64,000 nucleotides of DNA, from assembly GCF_000828895.1 (NCBI RefSeq), contig NZ_AP014568.1:1743858-1807857 (forward strand), in the 5' to 3' direction. The notes beneath the pieces are model-generated. The model saw only the letters and a list, made by a program, of their open reading frames with translations, had not been told where the DNA came from and made no database searches. Shown one piece after another: positions 26,857 through 35,858 of the stretch. The position numbers and the translations under genes are program-made. Numbering within the stretch: position 1 is the stretch's first letter; each line of letters opens with the position of its first letter. Source of the stretch: Serpentinimonas raichei (GTDB taxonomy: Bacteria; Pseudomonadota; Gammaproteobacteria; Burkholderiales; Burkholderiaceae_C).

Positions 26857-27635
26857 TGGGCTGCCCCCGGTTTGTTTTTCAGGCCACGGCCCAGGTAGGC
26901 TTCGATCACCTGCTCGTTGGCGATGACTTCGGCGGCGCTGCCACGCGCCAGCACCCGGCCTTCGGCCATCACGATCACCGGGTCGCACAGGCGGCCGATG
27001 AAGTCCATGTCGTGCTCGATCATGCAAAAGGTGTAGCCGCGCTCGCGATTCAGGCGCACGATCGCGTCGCCCAAGGTGTTGAGCAGGGTGCGATTCACGC
27101 CGGCCCCGACTTCATCCAGAAAGACGATTTTGGCCTCGGTCATCATGGTGCGGCCGAGTTCGAGCAGTTTTTTCTGCCCGCCCGAGAGGTTGCCGGCCAG
27201 TTCGTCGGCCACGGCCTCGATCTGCAGAAAGGCGATCACCTCGTCGGCCTTGGCGCGCACCGCTTCTTCCTCTTGGCGCACCTGGCTCGGGCGCAGCCAG
27301 GTGCCCAACAGGGTTTCGCCGCTCTGGCGCGGCGGCACCATCATCAGGTTTTCGCGCACCGTGAGCGTGGCAAACTCGTGCGCGATCTGGAAGGTGCGCA
27401 GCAGGCCACGGGCAAACAGCTCGTGCGGCGGCAAGCCGGTGATGTCCTGCCCGTCGAGCAGCACCTGGCCCGCGGTGGGCTGGTAGTGGCCGGCAATGAC
27501 GTTGAACAGCGTCGTTTTGCCGGCACCGTTGGGCCCGATCAGCCCGGTGATGCGGCCGGCTTCGATGGTGAGCGACACGTCATCGACGGCGCGGATGCCA
27601 CCGAACTGCATCCGTAGGTTTTTGACTTCTATCAT
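26853..27635 (-). CDS. livG: branched-chain amino-acid-type ABC ATPase LivG
   Basis: Second ATPase. The 260 residues from ATG 27635 ([20 protein letters not shown]) include Walker [10 protein letters not shown], the LivG-type [18 protein letters not shown], signature [15 protein letters not shown] and Walker [13 protein letters not shown]. The usual DEP is DEV here. The last part reads [20 protein letters not shown], as in LivG. It is first of livGFHM and is separated from the binding-protein gene by a hairpin. Confidence 0.95.
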   Translation of the reverse strand: MIEVKNLRMQFGGIRAVDDVSLTIEAGRITGLIGPNGAGKTTLFNVIAGHYQPTAGQVLLDGQDITGLPPHELFARGLLRTFQIAHEFATLTVRENLMMVPPRQSGETLLGTWLRPSQVRQEEEAVRAKADEVIAFLQIEAVADELAGNLSGGQKKLLELGRTMMTEAKIVFLDEVGAGVNRTLLNTLGDAIVRLNRERGYTFCMIEHDMDFIGRLCDPVIVMAEGRVLARGSAAEVIANEQVIEAYLGRGLKNKPGAAQ

Positions 27636-27645
27636 GGCAACAAAA

Positions 27646-27680
27646 CAAACGGCCCGCACCGGGTGGGCGGACCGTTTTTT
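27646..27680 (-). terminator. bidirectional hairpin between the binding-protein gene and livG
   Basis: Imperfect GC stem (ACGG-CCCGCACC against GGTGGGCGG-CCGT, 27649-27674). T6 follows on the plus strand and TTTTGTTTGTT on the minus strand. Placed between livK-like and livG, it probably acts as partial terminator or 3' stabiliser, giving more binding protein than transporter. This arrangement is common in ABC operons. Confidence 0.55.
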
Positions 27681-27738
27681 AGGCGTTGAAGGGTCAGCCA
27701 GCGCCCCGGTGCCGGGGCGGCTGGCTGTGGCGTAGGGA

Positions 27739-28848
27739 TCAGCGGAAACCAGTGGTTTCCATGCGGCCGTTGCGCACTTCGATGAGCCTAAAGCCACCAG
27801 CCGATTCGCCCGGGGCAATCAGGCGCACCGCCGAAGCGCCTTCGTAGTTGATGCGCCCGCCTGCGGCCAGAATGCGCAGACCGCGTGCCAGATCGCCGGC
27901 GTTGATGGTCTCGCCGGGGCCGTTGGCAATCGCCATGATCTGCTCTTTGACGCGTGCGCTGTCGGTCGAGTTGGCGGCCTGCATGGCCAGCAAAATCAAA
28001 GCGGCGGCGTCGTAGGACTGGTGCGTGAAGGGGCCGATGTTGATGTTGGCAGCGCGTGCCAGTTGCTCGAAGCGCGTGCCACCGGGGCTTTCGGAGCCGG
28101 GTTTGGTGCCAAAGGAGCCGTTGAGCCCCGCACCGATGGCCGGTGCCAAGCTGTCGCCGATCATGCCGTCGGGCAGGAAGAAGCGGTTGAAGGCGCCGCT
28201 GTCGAGCGCCGAGCGGATGATGCCGCGCCCGCCTTGGTCCACATAACCGGCCACGATCAGGATCTCGCCCCCGGCTGCGGCCAGCGCCGCCACTTCGGCG
28301 GTGTAGTCGCCCTTGCCGTCTTCGTGCGCGGCGGCAATGGTGATGCGGCCACCCAGGCGCTCAAAGTTGCTGCGGATGTGGCTGGACAAGCCGCGGCCGT
28401 AGTCGTTGTTGGTGAAGGTCAGGGCGGCGCGGGAAATGCCGCGCTCGCGCAGCAGCTCGGCGATCAATTCACCCTGGCGCGCATCCGACGGGGCGGTGCG
28501 GAAGAACAGGTCGTTGTCGCGCACCGTGGTCAGGGCGGGCGAGGTCGAGGATGGCGAAACCATCAGCACGCCACGCGGCACGGCAACGTTTTGCAGCACG
28601 GCGGTGGTGGCGCCCGAGCAGTCGGCCCCGACGATGGCGCTGACGCGCTCGGCGGTGATCAGGCGCTGCGCGGCGGCGCTGGCGGCGGCGGCATCGACGC
28701 AGGTTGAATCGGCGCGCACGGCTTCGACGCGGGTGCCGCGCAGGAACAAGCCACTGGCGTTGACTTCACGAATGGCCAGCTCGGCGCTGGCGGCCATGCC
28801 GGGCGTGAGCGATTCGATCGGGCCGGTAAAGCCGAGCAAAATCCCCAA
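27739..28848 (-). CDS. LivK-like ABC substrate-binding protein, signal peptide broken by a TAG
   Basis: Type I periplasmic binding protein for the LIV-type importer. The intact 369-codon part starts at TTG 28848 (MGILLGFTGPIESLTPG) and has the family blocks VSAIVGADCSGATTAVLQ, VSPSSTSPALTTVRDN, LTFTNNDYGRGLS and GPFTHQSYDAAALILLAM. The natural start is almost certainly TTG 28956, with AGGAG six bases before it. From there the frame reads MKKILTVAALAASLAFAA, then an in-frame TAG (28900-28902), then AQTPAPAAAGAAANPVR. A start after the TAG would lack any signal peptide, so export is doubtful. It may be a pseudogene, a sequencing error (CAG to TAG), or a read-through case. Confidence 0.85.
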   Translation of the reverse strand: MGILLGFTGPIESLTPGMAASAELAIREVNASGLFLRGTRVEAVRADSTCVDAAAASAAAQRLITAERVSAIVGADCSGATTAVLQNVAVPRGVLMVSPSSTSPALTTVRDNDLFFRTAPSDARQGELIAELLRERGISRAALTFTNNDYGRGLSSHIRSNFERLGGRITIAAAHEDGKGDYTAEVAALAAAGGEILIVAGYVDQGGRGIIRSALDSGAFNRFFLPDGMIGDSLAPAIGAGLNGSFGTKPGSESPGGTRFEQLARAANINIGPFTHQSYDAAALILLAMQAANSTDSARVKEQIMAIANGPGETINAGDLARGLRILAAGGRINYEGASAVRLIAPGESAGGFRLIEVRNGRMETTGFR

Positions 28849-28956
28849 ACGAACCGGGTTGGCGGCGGCGCCAGCAGCAGCAGGCGCCGGGGTTTGGGCC
28901 TAGGCCGCAAAGGCCAAGGAGGCCGCTAGGGCGGCGACGGTGAGGATCTTTTTCAA
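28849..28956 (-). other. signal-peptide segment of the binding protein with in-frame amber codon
   Basis: Minus-strand TTG at 28954-28956 preceded by AGGAG; 18 codons of a typical signal peptide (two Lys, then a hydrophobic Ala/Leu core). A TAG follows at 28900-28902, where Gln (CAG) would complete an AxA cleavage site; then the same frame runs uninterrupted into the mature protein. Confidence 0.8.
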
Positions 28957-29214
28957 GAATGGCTCCTGGTAAGGAAATAAATGCCGGGCAGGCCGCCCGT
29001 GGGCACATCTAAGGTGTGAATCTTAGCAGCAGTTAAGCCAGCATTCATGAAACTGACACGTCAGCAAGGGTAAACCACGGACCCTCGACCCTTGCTCACA
29101 TCCGGCTTTGCGCTGGTGCTGCAGCGCCTGCAAGCAAACCGCAACGCAGGAGCGCCCAACGGGCAATCCGGGTTAAAGTCACACATACCCTCCGCTGCGG
29201 CCACCCACGCACCC

Positions 29215-30903
29215 ATGAACAGCCCCTCTGCCCTGCCAGCGCTTGCCCTCGCGCCAAGCCAACCGAAGGAACTGCACCAGTCGGCAGCCTTGGTGGTCGA
29301 TGGCAACCCAAACACGCGCATGACGCTGGCGGGCCAGTTGCGCACCATGGGGCTGCAATCGGTGAGCCAGACCAGCCGCATCAGCGAAGCGCGGCGCGAG
29401 TTGGAGCGCAACCCCTTCGATGTGGTGATTTGCGGTGACCAGTTCCCCAAGGATGGCAGCAACGGCCAAGACCTGCTCGACGATTTGCGCCGCAGCGGCC
29501 TGCTGCCCTACGCCACCGTCTTCATTTTGTTGACCGATGAAGCCACCTACCTAAAGGTGAGCGAAGCGGCCGAATCGTCGGTGGACAGCTACATCGTGCG
29601 CCCCTACTCGGCCGGCAGCCTGGGCGACCGGATCGCGCAAGCCCGCCTGCGCAAATCCGCGTTGCAGCCGATCTACGCCGCGCTGGAGGCCCGGCAAACC
29701 GATCTGGCGGTGCAACTGGCGCGCACCCGGTTGGCCGAGCGCGGGCCGCAGTGGCAGCAAGCTGGCCGCCTAGGGGCCGAGGTGTTGCTGCGCCTGAGCC
29801 GCTTCGAGGAAGCGCAAGCGCTGTTCGCGGCCTTGTGGCAGGCCGACCCAAAGCCGTGGGCCTTGTTGGGCGTGGCGCGCACGCAACTCGACGCCGGCTC
29901 ACCCAACGCCGCCTTGACCACGCTGCAGGAGTTGCTCGAACTCGAACCCAACTACCCAGAAGCCTACGATGTGCAGGGCCGGGTGCAAATGGAGCTGGGC
30001 CAGTTTCAGGCCGCCCTTGCCAGCCTGCAAACGGCCTTGTCCTTCACCCCACTGGCCATCGGGCGCCAGCAGCGTCTGGGGATGTTGGCTTTTTTTGCGG
30101 GCAACCGGGCCCAATCGGTCAATTTGCTGGAGCGCTCGACCCAGCTTGGGCTGGACTCCAAGATGTTTGACAGCGAGTCGCTGGTGTTGCTGGCGCTGGC
30201 GGCCTTTGCCAACCAGCAGCCGGCGCAACTGGAGCGCCACTTGGCCGAGTTGCGCAAGCGCTTGCGCGCCCAATCCGATGACTTGCGCCTGCAGCGCTTT
30301 ACCGACCTGGTGGCCGCCTTGTCGTTTTTTCAGCAAGGCCAGCCCGAAAAAGCGCGCAACCTGGTTTCCGTAGCCTGCAACCGGGTCATGGAGCCCAGCT
30401 TTGACATGGAGGCAGCACTCAACCTGTTGTGCGCGCTGAGCGGGCTGGAGCGGCGCCAAGCCGGCTGGCTGGACGAAACGGGCGTGATCGACCGCATCGG
30501 GCGCCGCTTTGCTACCAGCAAGGCCATGGGCGACCTGCTGAGCAGCGCAGCCAGCGCCCATCCACCCTTTGCCGAGCGCCTGCAGCAGGCCCAAGACGAC
30601 ATGGTGCAACTGATCGAGCGCGCTCTCAAGACGGCCAACAACGGCTCGCCACAAAGCGCCCTAGAAGACCTCTTGCGCACGGCCGAGGCCACGCACAATG
30701 CGCGCGCCGTCGAATCGGCTTGGCTGGTGCTGCAGCGCTACGGCTCCAGCTTGGCCGGGGCCGACGAGCTGCGCCAGCGCATTGGGCAACTGCGCACCGA
30801 CTACGGCACGGCGCGCAACAAACCGGCCTTGGGCGACCCCCGGCTGCGCCCGACGGGTGGGGTCAATCTGGGCGCACTGGACCGCCCAGCAGCGCCTGCC
30901 TGA
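29215..30903 (+). CDS. receiver-like domain protein with tetratricopeptide repeats
   Basis: The 562-residue protein has an N-terminal CheY-like fold (about 22-150: SAALVVDGNPNTRMTLAGQL...). TPR-type helices follow (about 190-350, e.g. WALLGVARTQLDAGSPNAAL, NYPEAYDVQGRVQMELGQFQ), then a helical C-terminus. The receiver looks degenerate. The residue aligned with the phosphorylated Asp appears to be Gly in VVICGDQFP, and the conserved Lys is Arg in YIVRPYS, although the neighbouring Asp could serve. It may act as a protein-protein scaffold. ATG 29215 was chosen because homology starts just after it. It is divergent from the LIV operon; no partner kinase is adjacent. Confidence 0.85.
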   Translation: MNSPSALPALALAPSQPKELHQSAALVVDGNPNTRMTLAGQLRTMGLQSVSQTSRISEARRELERNPFDVVICGDQFPKDGSNGQDLLDDLRRSGLLPYATVFILLTDEATYLKVSEAAESSVDSYIVRPYSAGSLGDRIAQARLRKSALQPIYAALEARQTDLAVQLARTRLAERGPQWQQAGRLGAEVLLRLSRFEEAQALFAALWQADPKPWALLGVARTQLDAGSPNAALTTLQELLELEPNYPEAYDVQGRVQMELGQFQAALASLQTALSFTPLAIGRQQRLGMLAFFAGNRAQSVNLLERSTQLGLDSKMFDSESLVLLALAAFANQQPAQLERHLAELRKRLRAQSDDLRLQRFTDLVAALSFFQQGQPEKARNLVSVACNRVMEPSFDMEAALNLLCALSGLERRQAGWLDETGVIDRIGRRFATSKAMGDLLSSAASAHPPFAERLQQAQDDMVQLIERALKTANNGSPQSALEDLLRTAEATHNARAVESAWLVLQRYGSSLAGADELRQRIGQLRTDYGTARNKPALGDPRLRPTGGVNLGALDRPAAPA

Positions 30904-30935
30904 GGGCCCCGCAGCCACCGGCTGCACCCCGGCAC

Positions 30936-31763
30936 TCATGTCGCTTTTTGAGGTGTTTTTTCTGGTGTTTTTTTCCAGCGCGGCGGCTCGCCCGTGCGCG
31001 GCAACAAGGGCTGATTGGCCAAACGCCCAATTTCGACCCGCAGCGACTCGGCCCAGGCGCGGCGGTCGCGCCCTTGTGCGGTGTCGGGCTCGCCCCAGTG
31101 CACCACGGCCTGCAAATCGCTGGCGCTGACGATGCGCCAGACCGAAGTGAGCAAATTCGCTTTCCCAATATAGACTGCCGCATCGTGGCGTGGCGCCTCG
31201 CCCAGCAGGGCATGGCCGTCGCCTCGAAGATAAACCAGCCCGACCGGCAGGATGGGGCAGTCGGCCTCGAGCGCAGACTGCAGCAGCGACGCATGAAAGG
31301 GCATGATGCCTTGGCCGTCGCCGGTGGTGCCCTCTGGGAACAAGGCAATCAAATCGCCATCGCGCAATGCGGCGGCCGTCTGCTGCGCCACCCGCAACGC
31401 GTCGCTGCGCTTTTGGCGCTCGATGAACAAGGTGCCCGCCCCAATCGCCAAAAGGCCAATCACAGGCCAATGCCGCACCTCGGATTTGGAGATGAAACGG
31501 CACGGCTGGCTGGCGTTGATAAGCAAAATGTCAAGCCACGAAATGTGGTTGGCCAGCACCAACAGCGGCCCTGCGGCCGGTGGCTCGCACAGCACCTGCA
31601 GCCGCACCCCCATGATGCGCAGCGCCTGGCGCGTCCAGTCGCGCGCTGTCACTTGGCGCGCGGTTGCGGACAAACCGGGAAAGCGCCAACGCACAAGGTA
31701 CAAGCCCACTGCGATATGCAGCAGCAGCCGCAGCAAGCGCCAGACAGCGCGCACAAACCTCAT
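30936..31763 (-). CDS. 1-acyl-sn-glycerol-3-phosphate acyltransferase family protein
   Basis: PlsC-type acyltransferase that adds an acyl chain to lysophosphatidate or a related lysolipid at the inner membrane. The 275 residues from ATG 31763 start with an amphipathic/membrane segment (VWRLLRLLLHIAVGLYLV). The catalytic motif is NHISWLD, and block III is FPEGTTGDG. The C-terminal tail is basic (WKKTPEKTPQKAT). It converges on the receiver-TPR gene and lies 22 bases after the dihydroorotase-like gene, so it probably shares the pyr transcript. Confidence 0.92.
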   Translation of the reverse strand: MRFVRAVWRLLRLLLHIAVGLYLVRWRFPGLSATARQVTARDWTRQALRIMGVRLQVLCEPPAAGPLLVLANHISWLDILLINASQPCRFISKSEVRHWPVIGLLAIGAGTLFIERQKRSDALRVAQQTAAALRDGDLIALFPEGTTGDGQGIMPFHASLLQSALEADCPILPVGLVYLRGDGHALLGEAPRHDAAVYIGKANLLTSVWRIVSASDLQAVVHWGEPDTAQGRDRRAWAESLRVEIGRLANQPLLPRTGEPPRWKKTPEKTPQKAT

Positions 31764-31785
31764 GGGTCGTCGCTCCACCGGCGTG

Positions 31786-33126
31786 TCAAGCCTGCCCGGG
31801 CAGGGCGGCCGCTTCAAACACCACCTGCCCGCCCACCAGCGTGGCGCGCACACTGGCCGGCAGCTCGCGGCCCTCGAACGGGGTGATTCGGCCTTGGCTG
31901 CGCAGCCCAGCCCCGGCCACCGTCCAGGCGCGCTGCGGGTCGATCAGGCACAGGTCGGCCACCCCGCCTTCGCTGACGCGCCCCAAACTGGCCTGCAAAG
32001 TGCCCAAGCTCGCCCCCAGCACCCGCGCCGGCCCGGCCGTGAGCACTTCGAGGGTGCGCAGCAGCGGCACTTTCTCCTCGGCCGCCCACTGCAAGGCCAG
32101 GCCCAGCAGCAGCTCGACCGCGGTCGCGCCCGGCTCGGCCTCGGCAAAGGGCTGCACCTTGGCGTCGGCCGCCACCGGGTTGTGATCCGACACCAGCGCG
32201 TCGATGCTGCCATCGGCCAGCGCGGCGCGCAAGGCGGCGCGGTCGCTGGGCTGGCGCAGCGGCGGCTGCAGGCGCGCGCGGGTGTCGTAGTGGCCGATGT
32301 CGGCGTCGCACAGGTGCAGGTTGTGTGCGCTCACATCGCACGTGAGTGGCAGGCCGTCGGCCTTGGCCTGGCGCACCAGCGCCACCGCCGCCGCCGAACT
32401 GAGCCGGCACAGGTGCAGGCGCACGCCCGGCCCGGAGCTGGAGGCGCTGGCCTGCACGCCGCGCAGCAGCTCCAGCGCGGTGTGCACCGCCAGCACCTCG
32501 GCCGCCACCGGTATGCCGCTCAGGCCCATGCGCGTAGCCAGCGGGCCACTGGCCACCACCCCTTGGCCGAGCCAAAAGTCTTGCGGCCGCAGCCAGACGC
32601 TGTAGCCAAAGGTGGCGGCGTACTGCAGGGCGCGCTGCAACACCTGGGTGTTGACGATGGGCACCTCGGCCTGCCCAAAACCCACGCAGCCGGCCTGGCT
32701 GAGTTGCACCATCTCGGTTAAGGCCTCGCCCTTCAAGCCGCGCGTGAGGGCACCGAGCGGAAACACCCGCGCCTGGCGCAGCTTTTGCGCGCGCGCTTTC
32801 AGCATGTCCACCAGGCCGGGTTCATCCAGCACCGGGTCGGTGTCGGGCGGGCAGACCAGGCTGGTGACGCCGCCAGCCAGCGCCGCCCCGAGCTCGGTTT
32901 CCAACATGCCGGCGTGCTCCTGCCCCGGCTCGCGCAGGCGCAGGCACAGGTCCACCAAGCCAGGCACGACCCAGCAGCCGCGGGCGTCGAGCACGCGCTC
33001 GGGCGCAAAGTCGGGCCGCACCGGGCCGATGCCGATGATGCGCCCGGCGGCAATGGCCACGTCGGCCACCCGGTCGGTCTGGCTGGCCGGATCGATCAGG
33101 CGTCCGCCCTGTATCAGTATCTTCAT
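31786..33126 (-). CDS. pyrX: dihydroorotase-like protein, catalytically degenerate (PyrX/PyrC')
   Basis: Amidohydrolase-fold partner of aspartate carbamoyltransferase. The 446-residue product aligns with class I dihydroorotase, but the metal-binding HxH is replaced. The motif PGLVDxHxHxREPG reads PGLVDLCLRLREPG, and the later TDHAPH reads SDHNPV. In Pseudomonas such PyrC' proteins are inactive yet needed to assemble PyrB into a stable enzyme. The same structural role is inferred here, so an active pyrC should lie elsewhere. It follows pyrB by 20 bases. Confidence 0.88.
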   Translation of the reverse strand: MKILIQGGRLIDPASQTDRVADVAIAAGRIIGIGPVRPDFAPERVLDARGCWVVPGLVDLCLRLREPGQEHAGMLETELGAALAGGVTSLVCPPDTDPVLDEPGLVDMLKARAQKLRQARVFPLGALTRGLKGEALTEMVQLSQAGCVGFGQAEVPIVNTQVLQRALQYAATFGYSVWLRPQDFWLGQGVVASGPLATRMGLSGIPVAAEVLAVHTALELLRGVQASASSSGPGVRLHLCRLSSAAAVALVRQAKADGLPLTCDVSAHNLHLCDADIGHYDTRARLQPPLRQPSDRAALRAALADGSIDALVSDHNPVAADAKVQPFAEAEPGATAVELLLGLALQWAAEEKVPLLRTLEVLTAGPARVLGASLGTLQASLGRVSEGGVADLCLIDPQRAWTVAGAGLRSQGRITPFEGRELPASVRATLVGGQVVFEAAALPGQA

Positions 33127-33146
33127 GTTTGCTGCTCCACAGGCGG

Positions 33147-34100
33147 TTAGGCTTCGTTGGCGGCGACGATGCCCATCACCGCCATGCGCACCGCGATGCC
33201 GAAAGTCACCTGCTCCAGCACCACGCTCTGCGCGCCATCGACCACGCTGGAGGCGATCTCGACACCGCGGTTGACCGGCCCCGGATGCATCACGATGGCA
33301 TCGGGCTTGGCCCAGCGCAGGCGCTCGGGCGTAAGGCCAAAGCGCTGGAAATACTCTTGGCTCGACGGCAGCAGGGCCCCGTTCATGCGCTCGTTTTGCA
33401 GCCGCAGCGTGATCACCACGTCGCAGCCGCGGATGCCTTCTTCGAGCTCGTGGCAGACGCGCACCCCCATGGCGGCCAGATCGGGCGGCACCAGCGTGCG
33501 CGGCCCGACCACCCGCACATCGGGGCAACCCAGCGTGCGCAGGGCGTGGATGTCGGAGCGCGCCACGCGCGAATGCAGCACGTCGCCCACAATGGCCACA
33601 GACAACTGGCTGAAATCGCCCTTGTGGTGGCGGATGGTGTACATGTCGAGCAGCCCCTGCGTGGGGTGGGCGTGGCGCCCGTCGCCGGCGTTGATCACGT
33701 GCACGTGCGGGGCCACGTGCTGCGCGATCAGATACGGTGCGCCCGATTCGCTGTGGCGCACCACGAAGATGTCGGCCGCCATGGCGCTCAGGTTGGCGAT
33801 GGTGTCGAGCAGCGATTCGCCCTTGGCGGCCGAGCTGCGCGCAATGTCGAGGTTGATCACGTCGGCCGATAGGCGCGTGGCGGCGATTTCGAAGGTGGTG
33901 CGGGTGCGCGTGCTGTTTTCGAAAAACAGGTTGAACACGCTTTTGCCGCGCAGCAGCGGCAGTTTTTTGACTTCGCGCTGGTGCACGCCGACGAAATTGG
34001 CCGCCGTGTCGAGGATGTGCGTCAAAATTTCGCGCGGCAGCCCTTCGGTCGAGAGCAGGTGGATGAGCTCGCCGTGGCGGTTGAGTTGTGGGTTGTTCAT
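33147..34100 (-). CDS. pyrB: aspartate carbamoyltransferase catalytic subunit
   Basis: Condenses carbamoyl phosphate with aspartate, the committed pyrimidine step. In the 317 residues the carbamoyl-phosphate loop [13 protein letters not shown], the KGES loop and [14 protein letters not shown] are intact, followed by [15 protein letters not shown] in the aspartate domain. Length is typical. ATGA overlap with pyrR upstream and the PyrX gene downstream fit a pyrR-pyrB-pyrX operon. No pyrI is present. Confidence 0.97.
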   Translation of the reverse strand: MNNPQLNRHGELIHLLSTEGLPREILTHILDTAANFVGVHQREVKKLPLLRGKSVFNLFFENSTRTRTTFEIAATRLSADVINLDIARSSAAKGESLLDTIANLSAMAADIFVVRHSESGAPYLIAQHVAPHVHVINAGDGRHAHPTQGLLDMYTIRHHKGDFSQLSVAIVGDVLHSRVARSDIHALRTLGCPDVRVVGPRTLVPPDLAAMGVRVCHELEEGIRGCDVVITLRLQNERMNGALLPSSQEYFQRFGLTPERLRWAKPDAIVMHPGPVNRGVEIASSVVDGAQSVVLEQVTFGIAVRMAVMGIVAANEA

Positions 34101-34669
34101 GCCGCGCCCTCCTGCGCCTTGCTGCCGGGTGTGGGGCCGGTGGCTGCGGTTTTGGATGCGGTTTCGGCAGCCAGCTCGAAGTCGAAGCCGCCCTCGGGGC
34201 GGCGCACCAGCTCGAAGCGCAGCGCCGCATCCAGCGGCAGCCGCACGGCGGCAAAGTCGGGCGCCAGCGGCAGCTCGCGCCCGCCGCGGTCCACCAGCAC
34301 CGCCAGCCGCACGCAGGCCGGGCGGCCGTGGTCGTAGAGCTCGTTGATGACGGCTCGCAGCGTGCGCCCGGTGTAGATCACGTCGTCGATCAGCAGCACC
34401 TGGGCAGCGTTGACCTCGAACGGCAGGCTGGTTTGCGAGCCGTGCGCGCGCAGGCCGCGCTGGGCGTAGTCGTCGCGGTGCAGCGTGGAAGAAATGATGC
34501 CCGCTGGCCCCGGCAGGCCCAACTCGCTTTGCAGGCGCTCGGCCAGCCAGGCACCCCCGGTGGCCACCCCGACCAGGTGCGGGCAGGCGGCGCTGCCCGC
34601 GAGCAGGGCTTGCACGCCGCGCTTGAGCTCGGCATACAGCAGCTCGGCATCGAGTGGCAAATGGCTCAA
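34097..34669 (-). CDS. pyrR: PyrR bifunctional regulator/uracil phosphoribosyltransferase
   Basis: PRTase-fold protein with the PRPP-binding motif [17 protein letters not shown] and a preceding HRDDY block. In Gram-positives PyrR binds pyr mRNA; in proteobacteria its regulatory role is less clear. The 190 residues are slightly long, with a non-conserved C-terminal tail after residue 170. It overlaps ruvX upstream and pyrB downstream by four bases each. I see no PyrR-type RNA hairpin before pyrB because there is no intergenic space. Confidence 0.93.
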   Translation of the reverse strand: MSHLPLDAELLYAELKRGVQALLAGSAACPHLVGVATGGAWLAERLQSELGLPGPAGIISSTLHRDDYAQRGLRAHGSQTSLPFEVNAAQVLLIDDVIYTGRTLRAVINELYDHGRPACVRLAVLVDRGGRELPLAPDFAAVRLPLDAALRFELVRRPEGGFDFELAAETASKTAATGPTPGSKAQEGAA

Positions 34670-35109
34670 GGCAGACTCCTCAAAAATTGCTCCAAAATGA
34701 TGCAGGCGGCGGCGGCATCGGCGTCGCGCGCGCCCAGGCTGTGCGCCTCGGTGCTGCTGTAGCGCTCATCGACTTCGTACACCGGCAGCCCAAAGCGGCC
34801 ACGCAACTGGCGCGCAAACTTTAAGGCCAAGGCGGTGTTTTCGTGCGGCGCGCCGTCGGGGTGGGTGGGGATGCCGACCACCAGCGCGTCGGGTTGCCAC
34901 TCGCGCAGGCGCGCTTCGATCAGGGGCCAGCGCGCCGCCCCTTCGGCGCGCAGCGTGGACTGGGCGGTGGCGCTGCGGGTGAGCCGATTGCCGGTGGCGA
35001 CCCCGGTGCGCTTGCGCCCCCAGTCAAAGGCCAAAAACAGGCGCTGACTGTCTGGCACGACCGCAGCCGGTGCGGCGCTTGGCAACGCGGCAAGACCGGC
35101 CGCGCTCAT
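34666..35109 (-). CDS. ruvX: Holliday-junction resolvase-like RuvX (YqgF)
   Basis: RNase H-fold nuclease family member implicated in pre-16S rRNA end maturation. The 147-residue product starts [12 protein letters not shown] and has the first acidic motif [17 protein letters not shown], then VGIPTHPDG and [10 protein letters not shown], with the last Asp in [20 protein letters not shown] 35109 overlaps the algH stop (ATGA), and the stop overlaps pyrR. Confidence 0.95.
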   Translation of the reverse strand: MSAAGLAALPSAAPAAVVPDSQRLFLAFDWGRKRTGVATGNRLTRSATAQSTLRAEGAARWPLIEARLREWQPDALVVGIPTHPDGAPHENTALALKFARQLRGRFGLPVYEVDERYSSTEAHSLGARDADAAAACIILEQFLRSLP

Positions 35110-35834
35110 GCATGCCCCGCGCCCGGGGCCAGCATCCACGGCTGCAGACCCAGCAGGGCCATGGCCTTTTCATAACGCTGCGCCAGCGGGGTATCAAAAA
35201 TCAGGGCCGGATCGGCGTCCACTGTCAGCCAACTGTTCTCACCGATCTCGGATTCGAGCTGCCCCTCGCCCCACGAGGCATAGCCCAAGGTGAGCAGCAT
35301 CTTGGCTGGCCCGGCGCCGCAGGACAGGGCTTCGAGCACATCGCGCGAGCTGGTCATCTCCAGCCCACTGCCCGCAATTTTGAGGCTTGCCGCATAGGCG
35401 CTGGGCAGCGCGGGCACCGCCTTGTGCTGTGCCTCATCGGGTGCGGGCGCACCGCGCTCGGATTCGGGATCGGACTCGAGCCCGGCCAGCGCCTCGCGCA
35501 GGGCACGCGCCACCGCCGGCGGCGTTTCGTCGCTGCCCACCGCCTGCACCGCGCCCATGGCCGGGTGCAGCACAAAGCCGCGGTCGGTTTGCAACGGCCC
35601 GCCGAGCAGCACCTGCTGCTCCGCCAGTTCGCTGCGGCGCAGGGGCAAGTCCACCTTGTCAAACAACTCGCCCACCGTGAGTTCACTGGCTTTGTTGATG
35701 ATCAGGCCCATCGCCCCGCGCGGCGTGTGCTCGCACAAAAACACCACGCTGTTGCCAAAAAGCTCGTCTTTTAGGCCCGGCATGGCGATCAGAAAGTGGT
35801 GGGTCAGGTTGGTGGGTGCAAAATCCGCAGTCAT
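35106..35834 (-). CDS. algH: UPF0301/AlgH (YqgE) family protein
   Basis: Conserved protein of uncertain function found beside ruvX in most proteobacteria. The 242-residue product begins MTADFAPTNLTHHFLIAMPG and has CEHTPRGAMGLIINK, QQVLLGGPLQTDRGFVLH, then MLLTLGYASWGEGQLESEI. It is longer than the usual 185-190 residues because of an acidic Ala/Pro-rich insert of about 40 residues (about 130-170, including LESDPESERGAPAPDEAQ). It is divergent from phrB by 24 bases. Confidence 0.94.
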   Translation of the reverse strand: MTADFAPTNLTHHFLIAMPGLKDELFGNSVVFLCEHTPRGAMGLIINKASELTVGELFDKVDLPLRRSELAEQQVLLGGPLQTDRGFVLHPAMGAVQAVGSDETPPAVARALREALAGLESDPESERGAPAPDEAQHKAVPALPSAYAASLKIAGSGLEMTSSRDVLEALSCGAGPAKMLLTLGYASWGEGQLESEIGENSWLTVDADPALIFDTPLAQRYEKAMALLGLQPWMLAPGAGHA

Positions 35835-35858
35835 GCCACGCATTCTAAGCGCCCACCC

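Noticed and set aside
28900..28902. Genome-wide recoding of TAG as an amino acid
   Set aside because: Several clear genes in the window end with TAG at the expected position (acoR 54307-54309, pilL 37331-37333, pilJ 42571-42573, DUF779 50088-50090), so TAG works as a stop here.
30904..30935. GCAGCC-ACC-GGCTGC hairpin as a bidirectional terminator
   Set aside because: The stem is perfect but only 6 bp, and no T-run follows on either strand; support is too weak to list.
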